64,000 nt of DNA from Xanthomonas euvesicatoria pv. euvesicatoria (GCF_020880415.1 NZ_JAJIUJ010000049.1:124001-188000); one strand, 5' to 3'; counted from the stretch's first letter, positions 20,428 through 32,525 are shown. Program-made: numbers and translations. Notes: generated by a model not told the origin, from the letters alone.

Positions 20428-21180
20428 ATGACGCCCTTTCGTCGTCCCACCGTGTTGGGCACTTCCGCCTCGGCCCCATTCCCGCCTGCCGAGGCCGCCC
20501 TGACCGATCCCGACGGACTGCTTGCCGTTGGCGGAGATCTGTCGCCCCAGCGCCTGCTCAACGCGTACGCGCACGGCATTTTCCCGTGGTATTCGGAGGG
20601 CCAACCGATCCTGTGGTGGAGCCCGGATCCGCGCATGGTCTTTCGCACTGACGGCGTGCGCCTGTCCTCTCGCTTCAAGCGCCAGCTTCGCGCAAGCACC
20701 TGGACGGTTCGCGCCGATACCGCCTTCGAACAGGTGATCGACGCCTGTGCTGCGAGTCCGCGCCCTGGCCAGGACGGCACCTGGATCACCGCGGAAATGC
20801 AGCAGGCCTATATCGCCTTGCACCGTCTCGGCCACGCGCATTCGATCGAGGTGTTCGACGGCGCGCGCCTGGTTGGCGGGATCTACGGCGTCGCGATCGG
20901 CCGGATGTTTTTTGGCGAAAGCATGTTCAGCGGGGAAAGCGGCGGCTCCAAGGTGGCACTAGCCGCCTTGGCCGCCAATCTGCATGGCCGAGGGTGGCCA
21001 CTGATCGATGCGCAGGTGGAAAATCCGCACCTGCTGAGCCTGGGCGCCGAACGCTTGCCGCGCGCTGACTTTTTGCACCAGGTGCAACGCCAGGTTGCCC
21101 TGACGGAACCGCCGGGTAGTTGGTCTGCGCGTTACGGCGAACACGCCGCCAGCGGGCTGTGTGAGACCCGCTTAACATAA
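20428..21180 (+). CDS. aat: Leucyl/phenylalanyl-tRNA-protein transferase
   Basis: About 250-residue enzyme of the bacterial N-end rule. It adds Leu or Phe from charged tRNA to proteins with N-terminal Lys or Arg, marking them for ClpS-ClpAP. Conserved segments: FPPAEAALTDPDGLLAVGGD, AYAHGIFPWYSEG, ILWWSPDPRMVF, GTWITAEMQQAY and FFGESMFS. The start is uncertain: ATG 20428 is used because the family core begins soon after, and in-frame ATG 20383 would add 15 residues. Its partners clpS and clpA lie close by, which suits a shared pathway. Confidence 0.92.
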   Translation: MTPFRRPTVLGTSASAPFPPAEAALTDPDGLLAVGGDLSPQRLLNAYAHGIFPWYSEGQPILWWSPDPRMVFRTDGVRLSSRFKRQLRASTWTVRADTAFEQVIDACAASPRPGQDGTWITAEMQQAYIALHRLGHAHSIEVFDGARLVGGIYGVAIGRMFFGESMFSGESGGSKVALAALAANLHGRGWPLIDAQVENPHLLSLGAERLPRADFLHQVQRQVALTEPPGSWSARYGEHAASGLCETRLT

Positions 21181-21260
21181 AATTTGCACCGCGGGGAGAT
21201 GGCGCGTAAAATGCCGTCCCTTACGGCCCTGCCGGGCCAGCCGTGACTGCACAGGATTAC

Positions 21261-21479
21261 ATGTCGAAAGACGACTCCATTGAATTCGAAGGCAGCGTCA
21301 GCGAGACGCTTCCCAACACCACGTTCCGGGTCAAGCTGGAGAACGGGCATGAAATCATCGCCCACATCTCCGGACGTATGCGCAAGAACTACATCCGCAT
21401 CCTGACCGGCGACCGGGTCAAAGTTGAGATGACTCCCTACGACCTGACCAAGGGTCGTATTACCTACCGCATGAAGTAA
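21261..21479 (+). CDS. infA: Translation initiation factor IF-1
   Basis: 72-residue OB-fold protein that binds the ribosomal A site during initiation. The sequence [20 protein letters not shown] and the end [13 protein letters not shown] are near-universal. The start is ATG 21261 with AGGA five bases upstream; a GTG at 21243 in the same frame is unlikely because it would add residues absent from the family. It lies 80 bp after aat, and a strong terminator follows at once. Confidence 0.96.
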
Positions 21480-21503
21480 GCGGTTTTGGTACCGAGACGC
21501 GAG

Positions 21504-21523
21504 GCGGCCATTGGCCGCTTTTT
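21504..21523 (+). terminator. infA terminator
   Basis: Six-base-pair stem gcggcc / ggccgc (21504-21509, 21513-21518) with a three-base loop, followed by five T (21519-21523). It ends the aat-infA transcript. Confidence 0.85.
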
Positions 21524-21697
21524 GTCGTGCCCGCAATTCGAGCGCGCAGTGCAAGGCAGTCACCGAAACGCACTGCCCTGCTCCGCACCGGCGGCTGGGC
21601 AAGACTTGCCGGCAGCGTAGAAACGCATCACCCAGCAGCCATCCCCGCCAAGCGTGCCATCGTCAGGGTGCGTGATCGCGATGCGCGCTGAAGACGT

Positions 21698-21726
21698 AAA
21701 AAAGCCGCTCTTTCGAGCGGCTTTTC
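21698..21726 (-). terminator. clpA terminator, probably bidirectional
   Basis: Nine-base-pair stem aagccgctc / gagcggctt (21702-21710, 21715-21723) with loop tttc. The A run at 21698-21703 is the U tract for minus-strand clpA; tttt at 21722-21725 could also serve the plus strand. The stretch between this and the infA terminator (21524-21697) shows no gene. Confidence 0.85.
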
Positions 21727-21753
21727 CTTGACTGCCAAACAACCTTACAACGA

Positions 21754-24036
<2,283 letters not shown>

Positions 24037-24178
24037 TGGTAACTCCGAACGGCTGTTGCCAACAATATGCGGCTTTTGTTGGGATTTTCCACAACCCTAT
24101 CGGATAGGCATGTTCAGACAGCGTTAGCACGTGATCGCAGCCACACTGTTGCGCTGCTGGAATGACCTGCCGGGCGCC

Positions 24179-24505
24179 TCAGGCCTGTTCCATCGTGCAC
24201 AGCAGCGGGTGCTGGTTCATGCGCGAAAACTCGTTGACCTGGGCCACTTTCGACTCCGCAACCTCTCGGCTGTAGACCCCGCACACGCCGCGTCCGCGGG
24301 TGTGGACGTGCAACATGATCTGGGTGGCCTGCTCCAGATTCAGGTTGAAAAACTGTTCCAGGACGGTCACCACGAAGTCCATCGGGGTGTAGTCGTCGTT
24401 CAGCAACAGCACCTGGTAGCGCGGCGGTGGCGCCACTTCGGGCTTGCTGGCTTCGACCATCAGGCCGTGGTCGTGTTCGTGTTCGTGTGAGGTATTCCGA
24501 GGCAT
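24179..24505 (-). CDS. clpS: ClpA adaptor protein ClpS
   Basis: 108-residue adaptor that presents N-end-rule substrates to ClpA. The core [20 protein letters not shown] binds the N-degron, with the conserved Asn-Asp pair and the hydrophobic pocket residues. A flexible N-terminus rich in His and Glu (HEHEHDHG) precedes it. The ATG at 24505 lies six bases after a perfect -10 hexamer, so the message may be leaderless. It is located 142 bp upstream of clpA on the same strand. Confidence 0.94.
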   Translation of the reverse strand: MPRNTSHEHEHDHGLMVEASKPEVAPPPRYQVLLLNDDYTPMDFVVTVLEQFFNLNLEQATQIMLHVHTRGRGVCGVYSREVAESKVAQVNEFSRMNQHPLLCTMEQA

Positions 24506-24511
24506 CCGGCC

Positions 24512-24517
24512 ATTATA
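24512..24517 (-). promoter_or_regulatory. -10 element of clpS, close to the start codon
   Basis: TATAAT on the minus strand (24517 to 24512). Six bases separate it from the clpS ATG at 24505, so RNA would start at or within a base or two of the A of ATG. The -35 position (CCAATG at 17-bp spacing) is weak. No ribosome site is possible if this promoter is used. Confidence 0.55.
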
Positions 24518-24755
24518 CGGTTCAACCTCGCACGCATTGGACGATTTACGCTGCGCCCCGCACAATTTGTCTCCAATTCCCTGGCTGGCCCTTGATGACC
24601 GATCCCATGACCGCGCAGCTGCTGGCGCCGTCGTCGACCGCAGATGCCCCGATGCGCACCGCACACGACGGCGCAGCCGTGCCGGGGTGGCACCGCGATG
24701 CCGGCCCCGCCGCGCAAGCGGCGCACAGGTGGTCGACCGCGTTGGAGCAGATTCG

Positions 24756-25214
24756 ATGAGTACGCCAGAGCAACGCTGGCATCCCGATGTGACCGTGGCC
24801 ACCGTCGTGGTGCGCGATGGACGCTTTTTGCAGGTGGAAGAAGCCATCGGCGGCCGCCTGCTGTTGAACCAGCCTGCCGGGCATCTGGAGCCGAACGAAA
24901 GCCTGCTGGATGCGGCCGTGCGCGAAACCCTCGAGGAGACTGGCTGGGACGTGCGCCTGACCCAGTTCATCGGTACCTACCAATGGGTTGCCCCCAACGG
25001 ACAGTGCTTTTTGCGCTTTGCATTCGTTGCCGATGCGCTAGCCCATCACTCCGAACGCAGCCTCGACACCGGCGTGGTGCGCGCGCTGTGGATGACCCCG
25101 GACGAACTGCGCGCCTCCACCGAGCGCCTGCGCAGCCCACTGGTGTGGGAGGTGGTTGCCGACTACCTGGCCGGGCAGCGCTATCCGCTCTCCCTGGTGC
25201 GGCACGTCGCATGA
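24756..25214 (+). CDS. nudJ: Nudix hydrolase, NudJ-like
   Basis: 152-residue Nudix phosphohydrolase. The Nudix box [23 protein letters not shown] shows the GX5EX7REUXEEXG pattern with all metal-binding glutamates. It is placed directly before mnmA, with which it overlaps by ATGA, just as E. coli nudJ (ymfB) precedes mnmA. E. coli NudJ acts on HMP-PP and nucleoside di/triphosphates; the substrate here is inferred. GGAG ten bases upstream supports ATG 24756. The 250-bp gap to divergent clpS carries a 54-codon frame ending on the ATG of this gene, not called. Confidence 0.82.
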   Translation: MSTPEQRWHPDVTVATVVVRDGRFLQVEEAIGGRLLLNQPAGHLEPNESLLDAAVRETLEETGWDVRLTQFIGTYQWVAPNGQCFLRFAFVADALAHHSERSLDTGVVRALWMTPDELRASTERLRSPLVWEVVADYLAGQRYPLSLVRHVA

Positions 25215-26347
25215 GTACGCCACGGATTGTATTGGGTGTGTCCGGCGGCGTGGATTCGTCGGTGGCGGCGTGGAAGCTGGCGCAGCAAGGCGAGCCGATC
25301 GCGGGGCTGTTCATGCAGAACTGGGCCGACGACGGCAGCGGCGATTGTCGCGCCGAAGACGACCGCCGCGATGCCGTGGCGGTGTGCGGCGTGCTGGGCA
25401 TCCCGTTTCATTTTCGCGATTTCTCCGGCGAATACTGGAACGGCGTGTTCGCGCATTTCCTGGCCGAATATGCGGCCGGACGCACGCCCAACCCGGACGT
25501 GTTGTGCAACCGCGAAGTGAAGTTCAAGCATTTTCTGGATGCAGCACAGGCGCTGGGGGCCGAGCGCATCGCCACCGGCCATTACGCGCAGGTGGCGCAT
25601 CGCGGCGGGCGGTGGCGGCTGCTACGTGGCGCCGACCGCGGCAAGGACCAGAGTTATTTCCTGCATCAGTTGGGGCAGGCGCAGTTGGCCGCCACCCTGT
25701 TCCCGATCGGCGACCTGGAAAAAAGCACGTTGCGCCGGATTGCCCAGGATGCCGGCTTGCCGACCCATGCCAAGAAGGATTCCACCGGCATCTGCTTCAT
25801 CGGCGAACGCGATTTCCGCGAGTTTCTGGGCCGCTACCTGCCCGCGCGCGCCGGCGAGATCCGCGACCCGCAGGGGCAGCGCATCGCCGAGCATCCGGGG
25901 GTGTTCTATTTCACCCTGGGCCAGCGCGAAGGGCTGAACATCGGCGGCGTGCGCGGACGGGCGGCCGCGCCGTGGTATGTGGTCGGCAAGGATGTGGCGA
26001 ACAATGTGCTGTATGTGGACCAGGACCGCGACAGCCCGCTGCTGCAATCGCGCTGGCTGCAGTCCGAACAAGCCCACTGGGTGACCGGGGCGCCGCCGGC
26101 ACGCCGGTTCACCTGCACTGCGCAGACGCGCTACCGTCAGCCCGACGAGCCCTGCACGGTGGATGTGCAGGACGATGGCAGCGTGCAGGTGCGCTTCGAA
26201 CGGCCGCAACGGGCGGTGACGCCGGGGCAGTCGCTGGTGCTGTACGACGGCGAGGAGTGCCTGGGCGGCGCGGTCATCGCCGCCACCGACGCACCGCTGG
26301 AACGCCAGTTGGCGGGATCTTCTTTTTCCTCTGAGGTAGTGGCTTGA
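25211..26347 (+). CDS. mnmA: tRNA-specific 2-thiouridylase MnmA
   Basis: 378-residue enzyme that makes 2-thiouridine at the wobble position (U34) of Lys, Glu and Gln tRNAs. The ATP-binding PP-loop is SGGVDSS (about residues 11-17). The catalytic cysteines are Cys99 ([12 protein letters not shown]) and Cys195 ([12 protein letters not shown]). The length is standard. It overlaps the Nudix gene by four bases and the next gene by one, which indicates translational coupling across nudJ-mnmA-hflD. Confidence 0.95.
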   Translation: MSTPRIVLGVSGGVDSSVAAWKLAQQGEPIAGLFMQNWADDGSGDCRAEDDRRDAVAVCGVLGIPFHFRDFSGEYWNGVFAHFLAEYAAGRTPNPDVLCNREVKFKHFLDAAQALGAERIATGHYAQVAHRGGRWRLLRGADRGKDQSYFLHQLGQAQLAATLFPIGDLEKSTLRRIAQDAGLPTHAKKDSTGICFIGERDFREFLGRYLPARAGEIRDPQGQRIAEHPGVFYFTLGQREGLNIGGVRGRAAAPWYVVGKDVANNVLYVDQDRDSPLLQSRWLQSEQAHWVTGAPPARRFTCTAQTRYRQPDEPCTVDVQDDGSVQVRFERPQRAVTPGQSLVLYDGEECLGGAVIAATDAPLERQLAGSSFSSEVVA

Positions 26348-26961
26348 TGAGTGTTTCCATGGATCACCGTGTGCTGGCGCTTGCCGGCGTCGCTCAGGCC
26401 CTGCAACAGGTGCGGCGGATCGCCGAGACCGGGCATTCGGAAGCGGCGACGGTGCGTACCGCCATGGACAGCGTGTTCCGGGTGGACGCCGCCTCGCCAG
26501 AGGCCGTGTACGGCTCGGCAGCGGCGCTGGCGCCTGGCCTGCGCCTGCTGCACAACTACTTCCGCAACCAGGGCCAGGACGAAGTGCTGCCGCGTCTGGC
26601 GCTGGCCGTGCTGCAGCTGGAGCGCCGGTTCGTACGCGATACCAGCACCGTCGCCACTGTCGCCAGCGGAATCGACGCGGCAGCGCGCCAGGCCCAGCAG
26701 CTGGGCGACAGCAGCCACCCCGACGTATTGAGCTCGCTCGGCGGGCTGTACGCACAGACCATCAGCCACTTGCGGCCCAAGGTCATGGTCCAGGGCAACC
26801 CGCACTACCTGGGCCAGGCCGGCGTGGTCGCGGAGATCCGCGCGCTGTTGCTGGCAGCAGTGCGCTCGGCGGTGCTGTGGCGGCAGATGGGCGGCAACCT
26901 GTGGGATTTTTTGTTCGCCAAGCGCGCGATGATCGAAGCGGTGGACCGCGCGTTGCGCTAA
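26347..26961 (+). CDS. hflD: High-frequency-lysogenisation protein HflD homologue
   Basis: 204-residue helical protein of the HflD (YcfC) family. In E. coli HflD is a peripheral inner-membrane protein that binds phage lambda CII; its native role is unclear. The gene order nudJ-mnmA-hflD is the E. coli order, although purB, usually next, is absent here. The TGATG junction with mnmA sets the start at 26347. Recognition rests on the [13 protein letters not shown] and LLGG-like segments, size and synteny. Confidence 0.85.
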   Translation: MSVSMDHRVLALAGVAQALQQVRRIAETGHSEAATVRTAMDSVFRVDAASPEAVYGSAAALAPGLRLLHNYFRNQGQDEVLPRLALAVLQLERRFVRDTSTVATVASGIDAAARQAQQLGDSSHPDVLSSLGGLYAQTISHLRPKVMVQGNPHYLGQAGVVAEIRALLLAAVRSAVLWRQMGGNLWDFLFAKRAMIEAVDRALR

Positions 26962-27054
26962 ATGGCGCGAAAAAGCCGCCTGCATCTGCACGCTAGCGGC
27001 CGCTGACGCGCGCCAACGGCGGTTGAATGGGCCAGGCGATGTGGCGATCGTCGC

Positions 27055-27081
27055 TAAAGACAACGGGGGCAGTGCCGATAC
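27055..27081 (+). promoter_or_regulatory. Sigma-28 (FliA) promoter of the chemoreceptor gene
   Basis: TAAAGACA (27055-27062), 11-bp spacer, GCCGATAC (27074-27081). This is close to the FliA consensus TAAAGTTT-N11-GCCGATAA. It lies 28 bp before the ATG of the chemoreceptor gene. Confidence 0.8.
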
Positions 27082-27109
27082 AGCAACCGTGACTCTGCCG
27101 AGAACGCCC

Positions 27110-28300
27110 ATGTATTCACGTCCACTCATCCGTCTAGCCGCTCCTTTGGCTCTGACCTTGCTGTTCCCCTTCGCTGTCGGATTCGACTGGCCCGCTTCGG
27201 TGCGCTGGGCGATCCTGGCGACCATGACCCTCAGTTGGTTGGGTTTCGCTGCCTGGGTGACGTATTCCCAGTTCCGGCCTAATCCGGACCAGGCCCGCAT
27301 CCTGCGCGAGCAGGACCAACTGCTCAACGAACTGCGCACGTTCGTCAGCAACGAAGTCGACGGTTCGCGCTCGGAAGTCGAGCGTGCCCGCGAACTGATC
27401 CGCCAGGCCGTGTCCGGCCTGGGTGGCAGCTTCGAAGCGATGAATCGCAAATCGCGTCAGCAAAGCCAGGCACTGGCCCGCATCGTCGACCGTGCCGGTG
27501 ACGATGGCAGCGCCGGCGTCGACGTCGCCCGCTTCGCCCAGCACGCCAGCTCCCGCATGGAGCAGTTGGTGGAAGCGCTGGAACAGGTGAGCGGCCAAAG
27601 TACCAATACCGTCCATCACATCGACGAGATGGCGCAGCATCTGGATGGCATCTTCGCGCTGCTGGAAGACGTCAAGTCGATTGCCGACCAGACCAACCTG
27701 CTGGCCTTGAACGCCGCCATCGAAGCAGCGCGTGCCGGTGAAGCCGGTCGCGGCTTCGCCGTGGTTGCCGACGAGGTGCGCAACCTGTCCGAGCGTTCCA
27801 CCACCTTCAACGAGCAGATCCGCAAGCTGGCACACAGCTCCAAGGAATCGATCGCCAAGGTGCGTGAAACGGTCTCGCAGCTGGCCTCGCGCCACATGGA
27901 CCGCTCCCGCGAGGCGCGCCATGAATCGGCCGCCATGCTGGAGAACGTCGCCCAGATCAACGCCTCGTTGGGCGATGGCATGCGCGAGATCTCCGAATGC
28001 GCACGCTCGATCGATGGCAGCGTGGCCGAAGCGGTGCGTGCCCTGCAGTTCGAGGACATCGCCACGCAGACGCTGAGCGGTATCCACACCCACCTGGATC
28101 GCCTGACCGCGATCAACCGCGAAGCGGTGGCGCTGCAGGAACTGCTGCATCGCAATGGCGGCGTATACGACAGCGATCTGGTCGCCGCGCTGGCCAAGGT
28201 GTCCAACCGCCTGCGCGACATGCGCGTGGAGTGGGAGCGCCCGCCGCACAAGCCGGTGGCGCAGCAAGGCATGGGTGCCGGCACGGTCGAGTTGTTCTAA
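27110..28300 (+). CDS. Methyl-accepting chemotaxis protein without periplasmic sensor domain
   Basis: 396-residue chemoreceptor. Two adjacent hydrophobic helices (about residues 5-45) anchor it with almost no periplasmic loop, so it cannot bind ligand outside in the usual way. A coiled coil leads to the signalling tip at about 192-231 ([19 protein letters not shown], then [14 protein letters not shown]), which contacts CheA and CheW. It ends in a hydrophobic VELF rather than the CheR-binding NWETF. ATG 27110 is chosen because the hydrophobic segment starts at once and a sigma-28 promoter lies 28 bp upstream. It is likely a late flagellar-regulon gene sensing membrane or energy state; that is inference. 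Confidence 0.87.
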   Translation: MYSRPLIRLAAPLALTLLFPFAVGFDWPASVRWAILATMTLSWLGFAAWVTYSQFRPNPDQARILREQDQLLNELRTFVSNEVDGSRSEVERARELIRQAVSGLGGSFEAMNRKSRQQSQALARIVDRAGDDGSAGVDVARFAQHASSRMEQLVEALEQVSGQSTNTVHHIDEMAQHLDGIFALLEDVKSIADQTNLLALNAAIEAARAGEAGRGFAVVADEVRNLSERSTTFNEQIRKLAHSSKESIAKVRETVSQLASRHMDRSREARHESAAMLENVAQINASLGDGMREISECARSIDGSVAEAVRALQFEDIATQTLSGIHTHLDRLTAINREAVALQELLHRNGGVYDSDLVAALAKVSNRLRDMRVEWERPPHKPVAQQGMGAGTVELF

Positions 28301-28336
28301 GACCGATGCCGCCACGCAGCTGCTGATTCCGACATT

Positions 28337-28352
28337 CCCCGGCCTTCCGGGG
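28337..28352 (+). terminator. Possible weak terminator after the chemoreceptor gene
   Basis: Stem ccccgg / ccgggg with loop cctt, followed by the modest T-rich stretch atttgtcgtt. The T tract is broken, so termination may be partial. Confidence 0.45.
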
Positions 28353-28386
28353 ATTTGTCGTTCCGTTACGACCTGGTGTTCCGCCC

Positions 28387-28671
28387 ATGACGCTTGTTGC
28401 CCCGACCATCGATGCCCCTACCGCCGCACTGCAGGCCGCTGCATTGGCAGCCGCACAAGCCGAGCGCATCGCCCAAAGCGATGCGGCCAGGCCTGCATTG
28501 CGGCGCGTCCGCATGCCGGCCGCGCTGGAACGGCTGGAACACAGCGCACGCGCGGAGCTGCTGGCCCTGATCAACCCGCGCCGTGCATGCAGCGAAGAAG
28601 AACTGCTGTTTGCAACCGTGGCCTGGGATCTCGGTCTGGATGGTGCCGCGGTCAGCGGATCGGCGCGGTAA
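28387..28671 (+). CDS. Small hypothetical protein
   Basis: 94-residue frame that begins with an Ala-rich stretch (TAALQAAALAAAQAERIAQS) and ends with a charged helical region (LLALINPRRACSEEELLFATVAWDLG). No family was recognised, and there is no signal peptide or membrane segment. It starts 86 bp after the chemoreceptor gene on the same strand. The ATG lacks a clear ribosome site, so the call rests on codon use and position only. Confidence 0.45.
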   Translation: MTLVAPTIDAPTAALQAAALAAAQAERIAQSDAARPALRRVRMPAALERLEHSARAELLALINPRRACSEEELLFATVAWDLGLDGAAVSGSAR

Positions 28672-29619
28672 GCCCAGCGCCGCACAGCGGGGCATGCCTC
28701 GGCAGGCGCCCCGCTGGTTGTTTCCACTGCCCGAGATTGAGGCCTTTGCGCCCCGCCTTGCCGCCAAGGCGCTTCTGCCGACAAGCAGTGCCCACGCACG
28801 CGACACCGCTCACCTGCAGCGTCAGGTGAGCTCTGCCCGCCCGTCTGCGGCGATTCTTATGACTGAACGTGCGCCTTTGATCGCTACCGCGCGATCGGAA
28901 CGAGCCTGCGCGAGGGAATTGCGCGTCTGCTACGCGGCGTCGCAACTCTCTCGCGCCCCTGTTGCGGCACACACTCGAAGTGCGTCTTTGCCGGCTGAGC
29001 AACCCAAACCACTTCAGCAGTGGAAGTGGACCCGCCAGTTGCACCGACGCTGATGTGTAGCGTGGCTGCGGGTCCTTGCGCGCGCCTCATCGCAGGACAG
29101 ATGCATTGCAGCCTGTAAGAGCTTACGCGGCAGCCATGCCGTTCGAGGTCCTGCGATGGCGGGTGCGCAGCGACCGTGGAGATGGTCGCTGCGCGATGTG
29201 CGCAGTGCATCGCCCCCTGCTTTTCACTTATCGACCTGCCAACGCTCGGGTGCGATGTCCTCGCCGAGTGCGGGAGCGTTGGCGCGGCATGGAGGTCGCC
29301 ATCGAACTTCACTAGATGGACCAGCAGCGTGTCCCGCGAGCGGCAAGGCATCGCGCCGCCTTCGACGCCAGGACGTGGTTGTGGCCCTGTCGCTTACGTC
29401 AGCTTGAGCGTCGTTGATGCCGCCGCGAAGTATGTGTGGGACGCCCTCATGGCCTGCCCTGTGACTGGTGAGGCCCTGCGTACCCGACCTGACAAGTGAT
29501 CAGCGGCGTGAGAACGCCGATATGGCTCGCCATGTCTGATGTCTTCGACCCGTTGGGCAATATACACCGACACCTGTAGGGCGGATGCGCCGCGGCTCAA
29601 ACCCACGCAACGCACTGGG
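28672..29619. other. 950-bp intergenic region, no convincing gene
   Basis: No open frame here has plausible protein content. It holds a perfect inverted repeat, gctcacctg (28808-28816) and caggtgagc (28823-28831) with a 6-base loop and no T tract. It also holds a degraded copy of the two-armed repeat that recurs at 44.7-45.0 kb (see 29113-29372). The rest shows nothing I can support. Confidence 0.6.
29113..29372. repeat. Two-armed dispersed repeat, degraded copy
   Basis: The left arm begins gcctgtaagagcttacgcgg and the right arm includes gatgtcctcgccgagtgcgg and cgtgtcccgcgagcgg. Both match, in the same order and orientation, the better preserved element at 44738-45050. Mismatches spread along both arms suggest an old copy. 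Confidence 0.65.
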
Positions 29620-32406
29620 TCAGTTGGCAATCACCAGCCGTGCGCCCAACCGCATGCCGGCGTCGGCTTCGCGCAACCACTGCGCCATGTCGCGCGGCGA
29701 TAGCGGGCGTGAGTAGAAGTAACCCTGGATTTCGTCGCAGCCCTGCTGGCGCAGCAGTGCATCTTCCTGCACGGTTTCCACGCCTTCTGCGACCACCTGC
29801 ATGCCCAGGGCATGCCCCAGATGGACGATGGCCTGGGTGACTTCGGCCGTGTTGGCGTCGTCGAGCATGCCCTGCACGAAGCTTCGGTCGATCTTCAGAC
29901 GCTGTACCGGGAACCGGTTGAGGTAATGCAGGTTCGAGAAGCCGGTGCCGAAGTCGTCCACCGCCAGCAGCACGCCGTTCTGTTCGAACAATTCGAAGCA
30001 GCGGCGCAGCGAGTCCGAATCGCGAATCAAGGCAGATTCGGTCAGCTCCAGCTCCAGGCGCGAAGGCGGCCAGCCATTGTCGCGGCAGATTTCCAGCACG
30101 CGCTCGGCAAAGCCGCGTTCGCGCAATTGCACCGCAGACACATTCACCGCAACGCGGCTGAAATGCAGCCCGGCCCGATCCCAGACAACGGCCTGACGAC
30201 ACGCTTCGCCGATGACCCACTCGCCCAGACGCACGATTTCGCCACATTCTTCGGCAATCGGGATGAATTCGACCGGGCTGCAGGGTCCATGGCCAGGGCG
30301 ATTCCAGCGCATCAGCGCTTCGATCGCCGGCGATGCATCGTCCACGGTGTTGACCAGCGGCTGGTAGACCAGCGTGAATTCTTCGCGCTCGAGCGCGCCT
30401 TGCAGCGCATGCTCCAGCTCCAGGCGGCGCTGCGCGCGCAGCAGCACGTCCTGGCTGTAGTAATGGTAGGTATTGCGCCCGGACTCCTTGGCTGCATACA
30501 TCGCCGCGTCGGCGGCACGCAACAGGCTGTCGAAATCCGACAGCCCTTCGCCCTGCAGCGCGATGCCAATGCTGGCGCCGAGCTTGAGGGTGACGTGCTC
30601 CTTGCGCAGCGGCTCGCCCAGCGCAGCAATCAATTTGCGCGCCACGTGGCCGGCATCTTCGGGCTCGGACATATCGCGCAGCAGCACGATGAATTCGTCG
30701 TCGCTGAAGCGGCCGAACAGGTCGCTATTACGCAGATGTTGATGCAGGCGCGACGAGGCCAGCTTGAGCAGGTTGTCGCCGGTGGCGTGGCCGAACGAAT
30801 CGTTGATGCTTTTGAAGCCATCCAGATCGATCAACAGCATTGCCAACGTCTGGCCGCGCTCGCTCGCTTCGCGAATGGCGTTTTCTGCCTGCTCGCGCAA
30901 CAAGAAGCGGTTCGGCAAACCGGTCAGACGGTCGTAATGGGCAAGCAGCTCGATGCGCTCGTTGGCTTCGCGCTCGCGGGTGATATCGCGGAACAAGGCG
31001 ACAAACCGCGGCGGCAAGCCCTCACGACGATCCAGTTCGATCAGCACCTGCACCCAGACACGCTGGCCGGAGTTGCGATAGAAACACAGCTCCAGCTGCT
31101 CGGGCAGGCCGCCATCGGAGATACGCAGCAGCGCCGCCTCGAAAGCGTCGCGCGAATCCTGCGTATACAGCGACAGCGCCTGCTCCAGGGTGATGTTTTC
31201 CTTGCGCAGGCCGTGAATGCGATAGCACTCCTCGGTCCATTGCATGCGCCGGGTGTCGACCTCGATCTCGCAGCCGCCGATCTTGCCCAACGCGGACACG
31301 CGATTGAGCAGCTCGGTGCGCCAACGGATCAGCGCGTCGGTCTGGCGTTGTTCGGTGACGTTCTGCAGCTGGCCAAGCACGCGCACCATGCTGCCGTCGC
31401 CATCGAACACCGGCTGTGCCCACACGCGCAGATGATGCGGGTTGGCACCGAGCAGGCCGTTGATTTCCATCTCGAAGTGCACCGGCATGCCTTCGTGCTT
31501 GATCTTGCGCCAGGCGCTGCGCAGTTGCGCAACCGAAGGCCCAGCCAGCAGGCGCAGGATGTCGCGGATGCCTTGCAGACGAACCTGGGTCATGCCGAGT
31601 TGTTGCAGGAAATCCTGCGACACCCACAGCGCATCGTGATGCGAATCCCAGCTCCAGCTTCCCATGCTGGCAATGCGCTGGGCTTCTTCGAGCTGCGCCT
31701 GCTGATCGCGCAGCTGCTGCTCGAGCAATTTGTGATGGTGCACGTCGGTATGCGTGCCGACCATGCGCAACGGACGTCCGTCGGCGGTGCGCGATACCAC
31801 GCGGCCGCGATCCAGGATCCAGCGCCACTGGCCGTCGTGCTGGCGTAGCCGAAATTCGGCCACGTAGGTATCGGTGCGGCCTTCCAGATGCGCCTGCACC
31901 GCCGCGCTGACATGCGCATGGTCTTCCGGATGAATCAGCCCGGACAAGGCAGTGAGATTGTTCGGCAGCGGCTGCTCGGAATAGCCGAGCATGCGCGTCC
32001 AGCGCTCGGAGCGATACACCACATCGGCCGGAATATCCCAATCCCACAAGCCATGATCGGCGCTGTCCAGGCCTATCTCCCAGCGACTGGTGCCATCGGC
32101 ACCCTTGGGCTCGGGAATGCTCAGGGTGAATGCCATGATCTGGCCGTGCTCGTCGCAGACCGCACGCAGCCAGCCCTCCAGCCGCCCGCCGCCGGTGCCT
32201 GGCAATACGCAGGGCGCCATGCCCCCGCTTTCGGCCAATTGGGCACGGCTGCTTTCCAACACATCGGCGTATGCGCCGAGGGTTGCCGGCAATCCGAGGG
32301 ATTGCGCAACGCGGTTGGCCGCCAGAGGCTGGCCATGCGCATCCAACAACACCACCGCCGAGGTCAGCGGGTGCTGCAGCATGCTTGCAATGACGCCTGA
32401 GTCCAC
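29620..32406 (-). CDS. PAS-GGDEF-EAL c-di-GMP phosphodiesterase (probable)
   Basis: 928-residue soluble protein with three or more PAS/PAC modules (about residues 1-490), a GGDEF domain (about 500-660) and a C-terminal EAL domain (about 680-925). The GGDEF signature is SDDEF within GRFSDDEF, so cyclase activity is unlikely. The EAL domain keeps EALMRW, the Asn of VAVNVSA, the Glu of ELTES, VDDFGTG, KIDRSF and EGVET, so hydrolysis of c-di-GMP is expected. The start is taken as GTG 32406, with GGAG nine bases upstream and the first PAS domain right after. A GTG at 32484 adds 26 residues. It neighbours the RavR-like locus, so it may share its c-di-GMP pool. Confidence 0.85.
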   Translation of the reverse strand: MDSGVIASMLQHPLTSAVVLLDAHGQPLAANRVAQSLGLPATLGAYADVLESSRAQLAESGGMAPCVLPGTGGGRLEGWLRAVCDEHGQIMAFTLSIPEPKGADGTSRWEIGLDSADHGLWDWDIPADVVYRSERWTRMLGYSEQPLPNNLTALSGLIHPEDHAHVSAAVQAHLEGRTDTYVAEFRLRQHDGQWRWILDRGRVVSRTADGRPLRMVGTHTDVHHHKLLEQQLRDQQAQLEEAQRIASMGSWSWDSHHDALWVSQDFLQQLGMTQVRLQGIRDILRLLAGPSVAQLRSAWRKIKHEGMPVHFEMEINGLLGANPHHLRVWAQPVFDGDGSMVRVLGQLQNVTEQRQTDALIRWRTELLNRVSALGKIGGCEIEVDTRRMQWTEECYRIHGLRKENITLEQALSLYTQDSRDAFEAALLRISDGGLPEQLELCFYRNSGQRVWVQVLIELDRREGLPPRFVALFRDITREREANERIELLAHYDRLTGLPNRFLLREQAENAIREASERGQTLAMLLIDLDGFKSINDSFGHATGDNLLKLASSRLHQHLRNSDLFGRFSDDEFIVLLRDMSEPEDAGHVARKLIAALGEPLRKEHVTLKLGASIGIALQGEGLSDFDSLLRAADAAMYAAKESGRNTYHYYSQDVLLRAQRRLELEHALQGALEREEFTLVYQPLVNTVDDASPAIEALMRWNRPGHGPCSPVEFIPIAEECGEIVRLGEWVIGEACRQAVVWDRAGLHFSRVAVNVSAVQLRERGFAERVLEICRDNGWPPSRLELELTESALIRDSDSLRRCFELFEQNGVLLAVDDFGTGFSNLHYLNRFPVQRLKIDRSFVQGMLDDANTAEVTQAIVHLGHALGMQVVAEGVETVQEDALLRQQGCDEIQGYFYSRPLSPRDMAQWLREADAGMRLGARLVIAN

Positions 32407-32452
32407 TCTGGAACACTCCGAAGAATCGACCCCGGCCTCGGAGTCGCAATGG

Positions 32453-32479
32453 ATAACGGCCGTGCCGGCCAATAGTTGA
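32453..32479 (-). promoter_or_regulatory. Possible sigma-28 promoter of the EAL gene
   Basis: On the minus strand TCAACTAT, 11-bp spacer, GCCGTTAT. The -10 half equals the flgM promoter; the -35 half matches TAAAGTTT at only five of eight positions. It would start RNA near 32446, between the two candidate GTG starts, favouring GTG 32406. Confidence 0.35.
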
Positions 32480-32525
32480 GCCACCTGTTGCGAGCTGGAC
32501 CGAACCGGCCCGAGTTACGGCTAAG

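Noticed and set aside
24595..24759. 54-codon frame ending on the Nudix ATG
   Set aside because: Its stop overlaps the start of the Nudix gene, which could hint at a coupled leader, but it has no ribosome site and unremarkable content; not strong enough to call.
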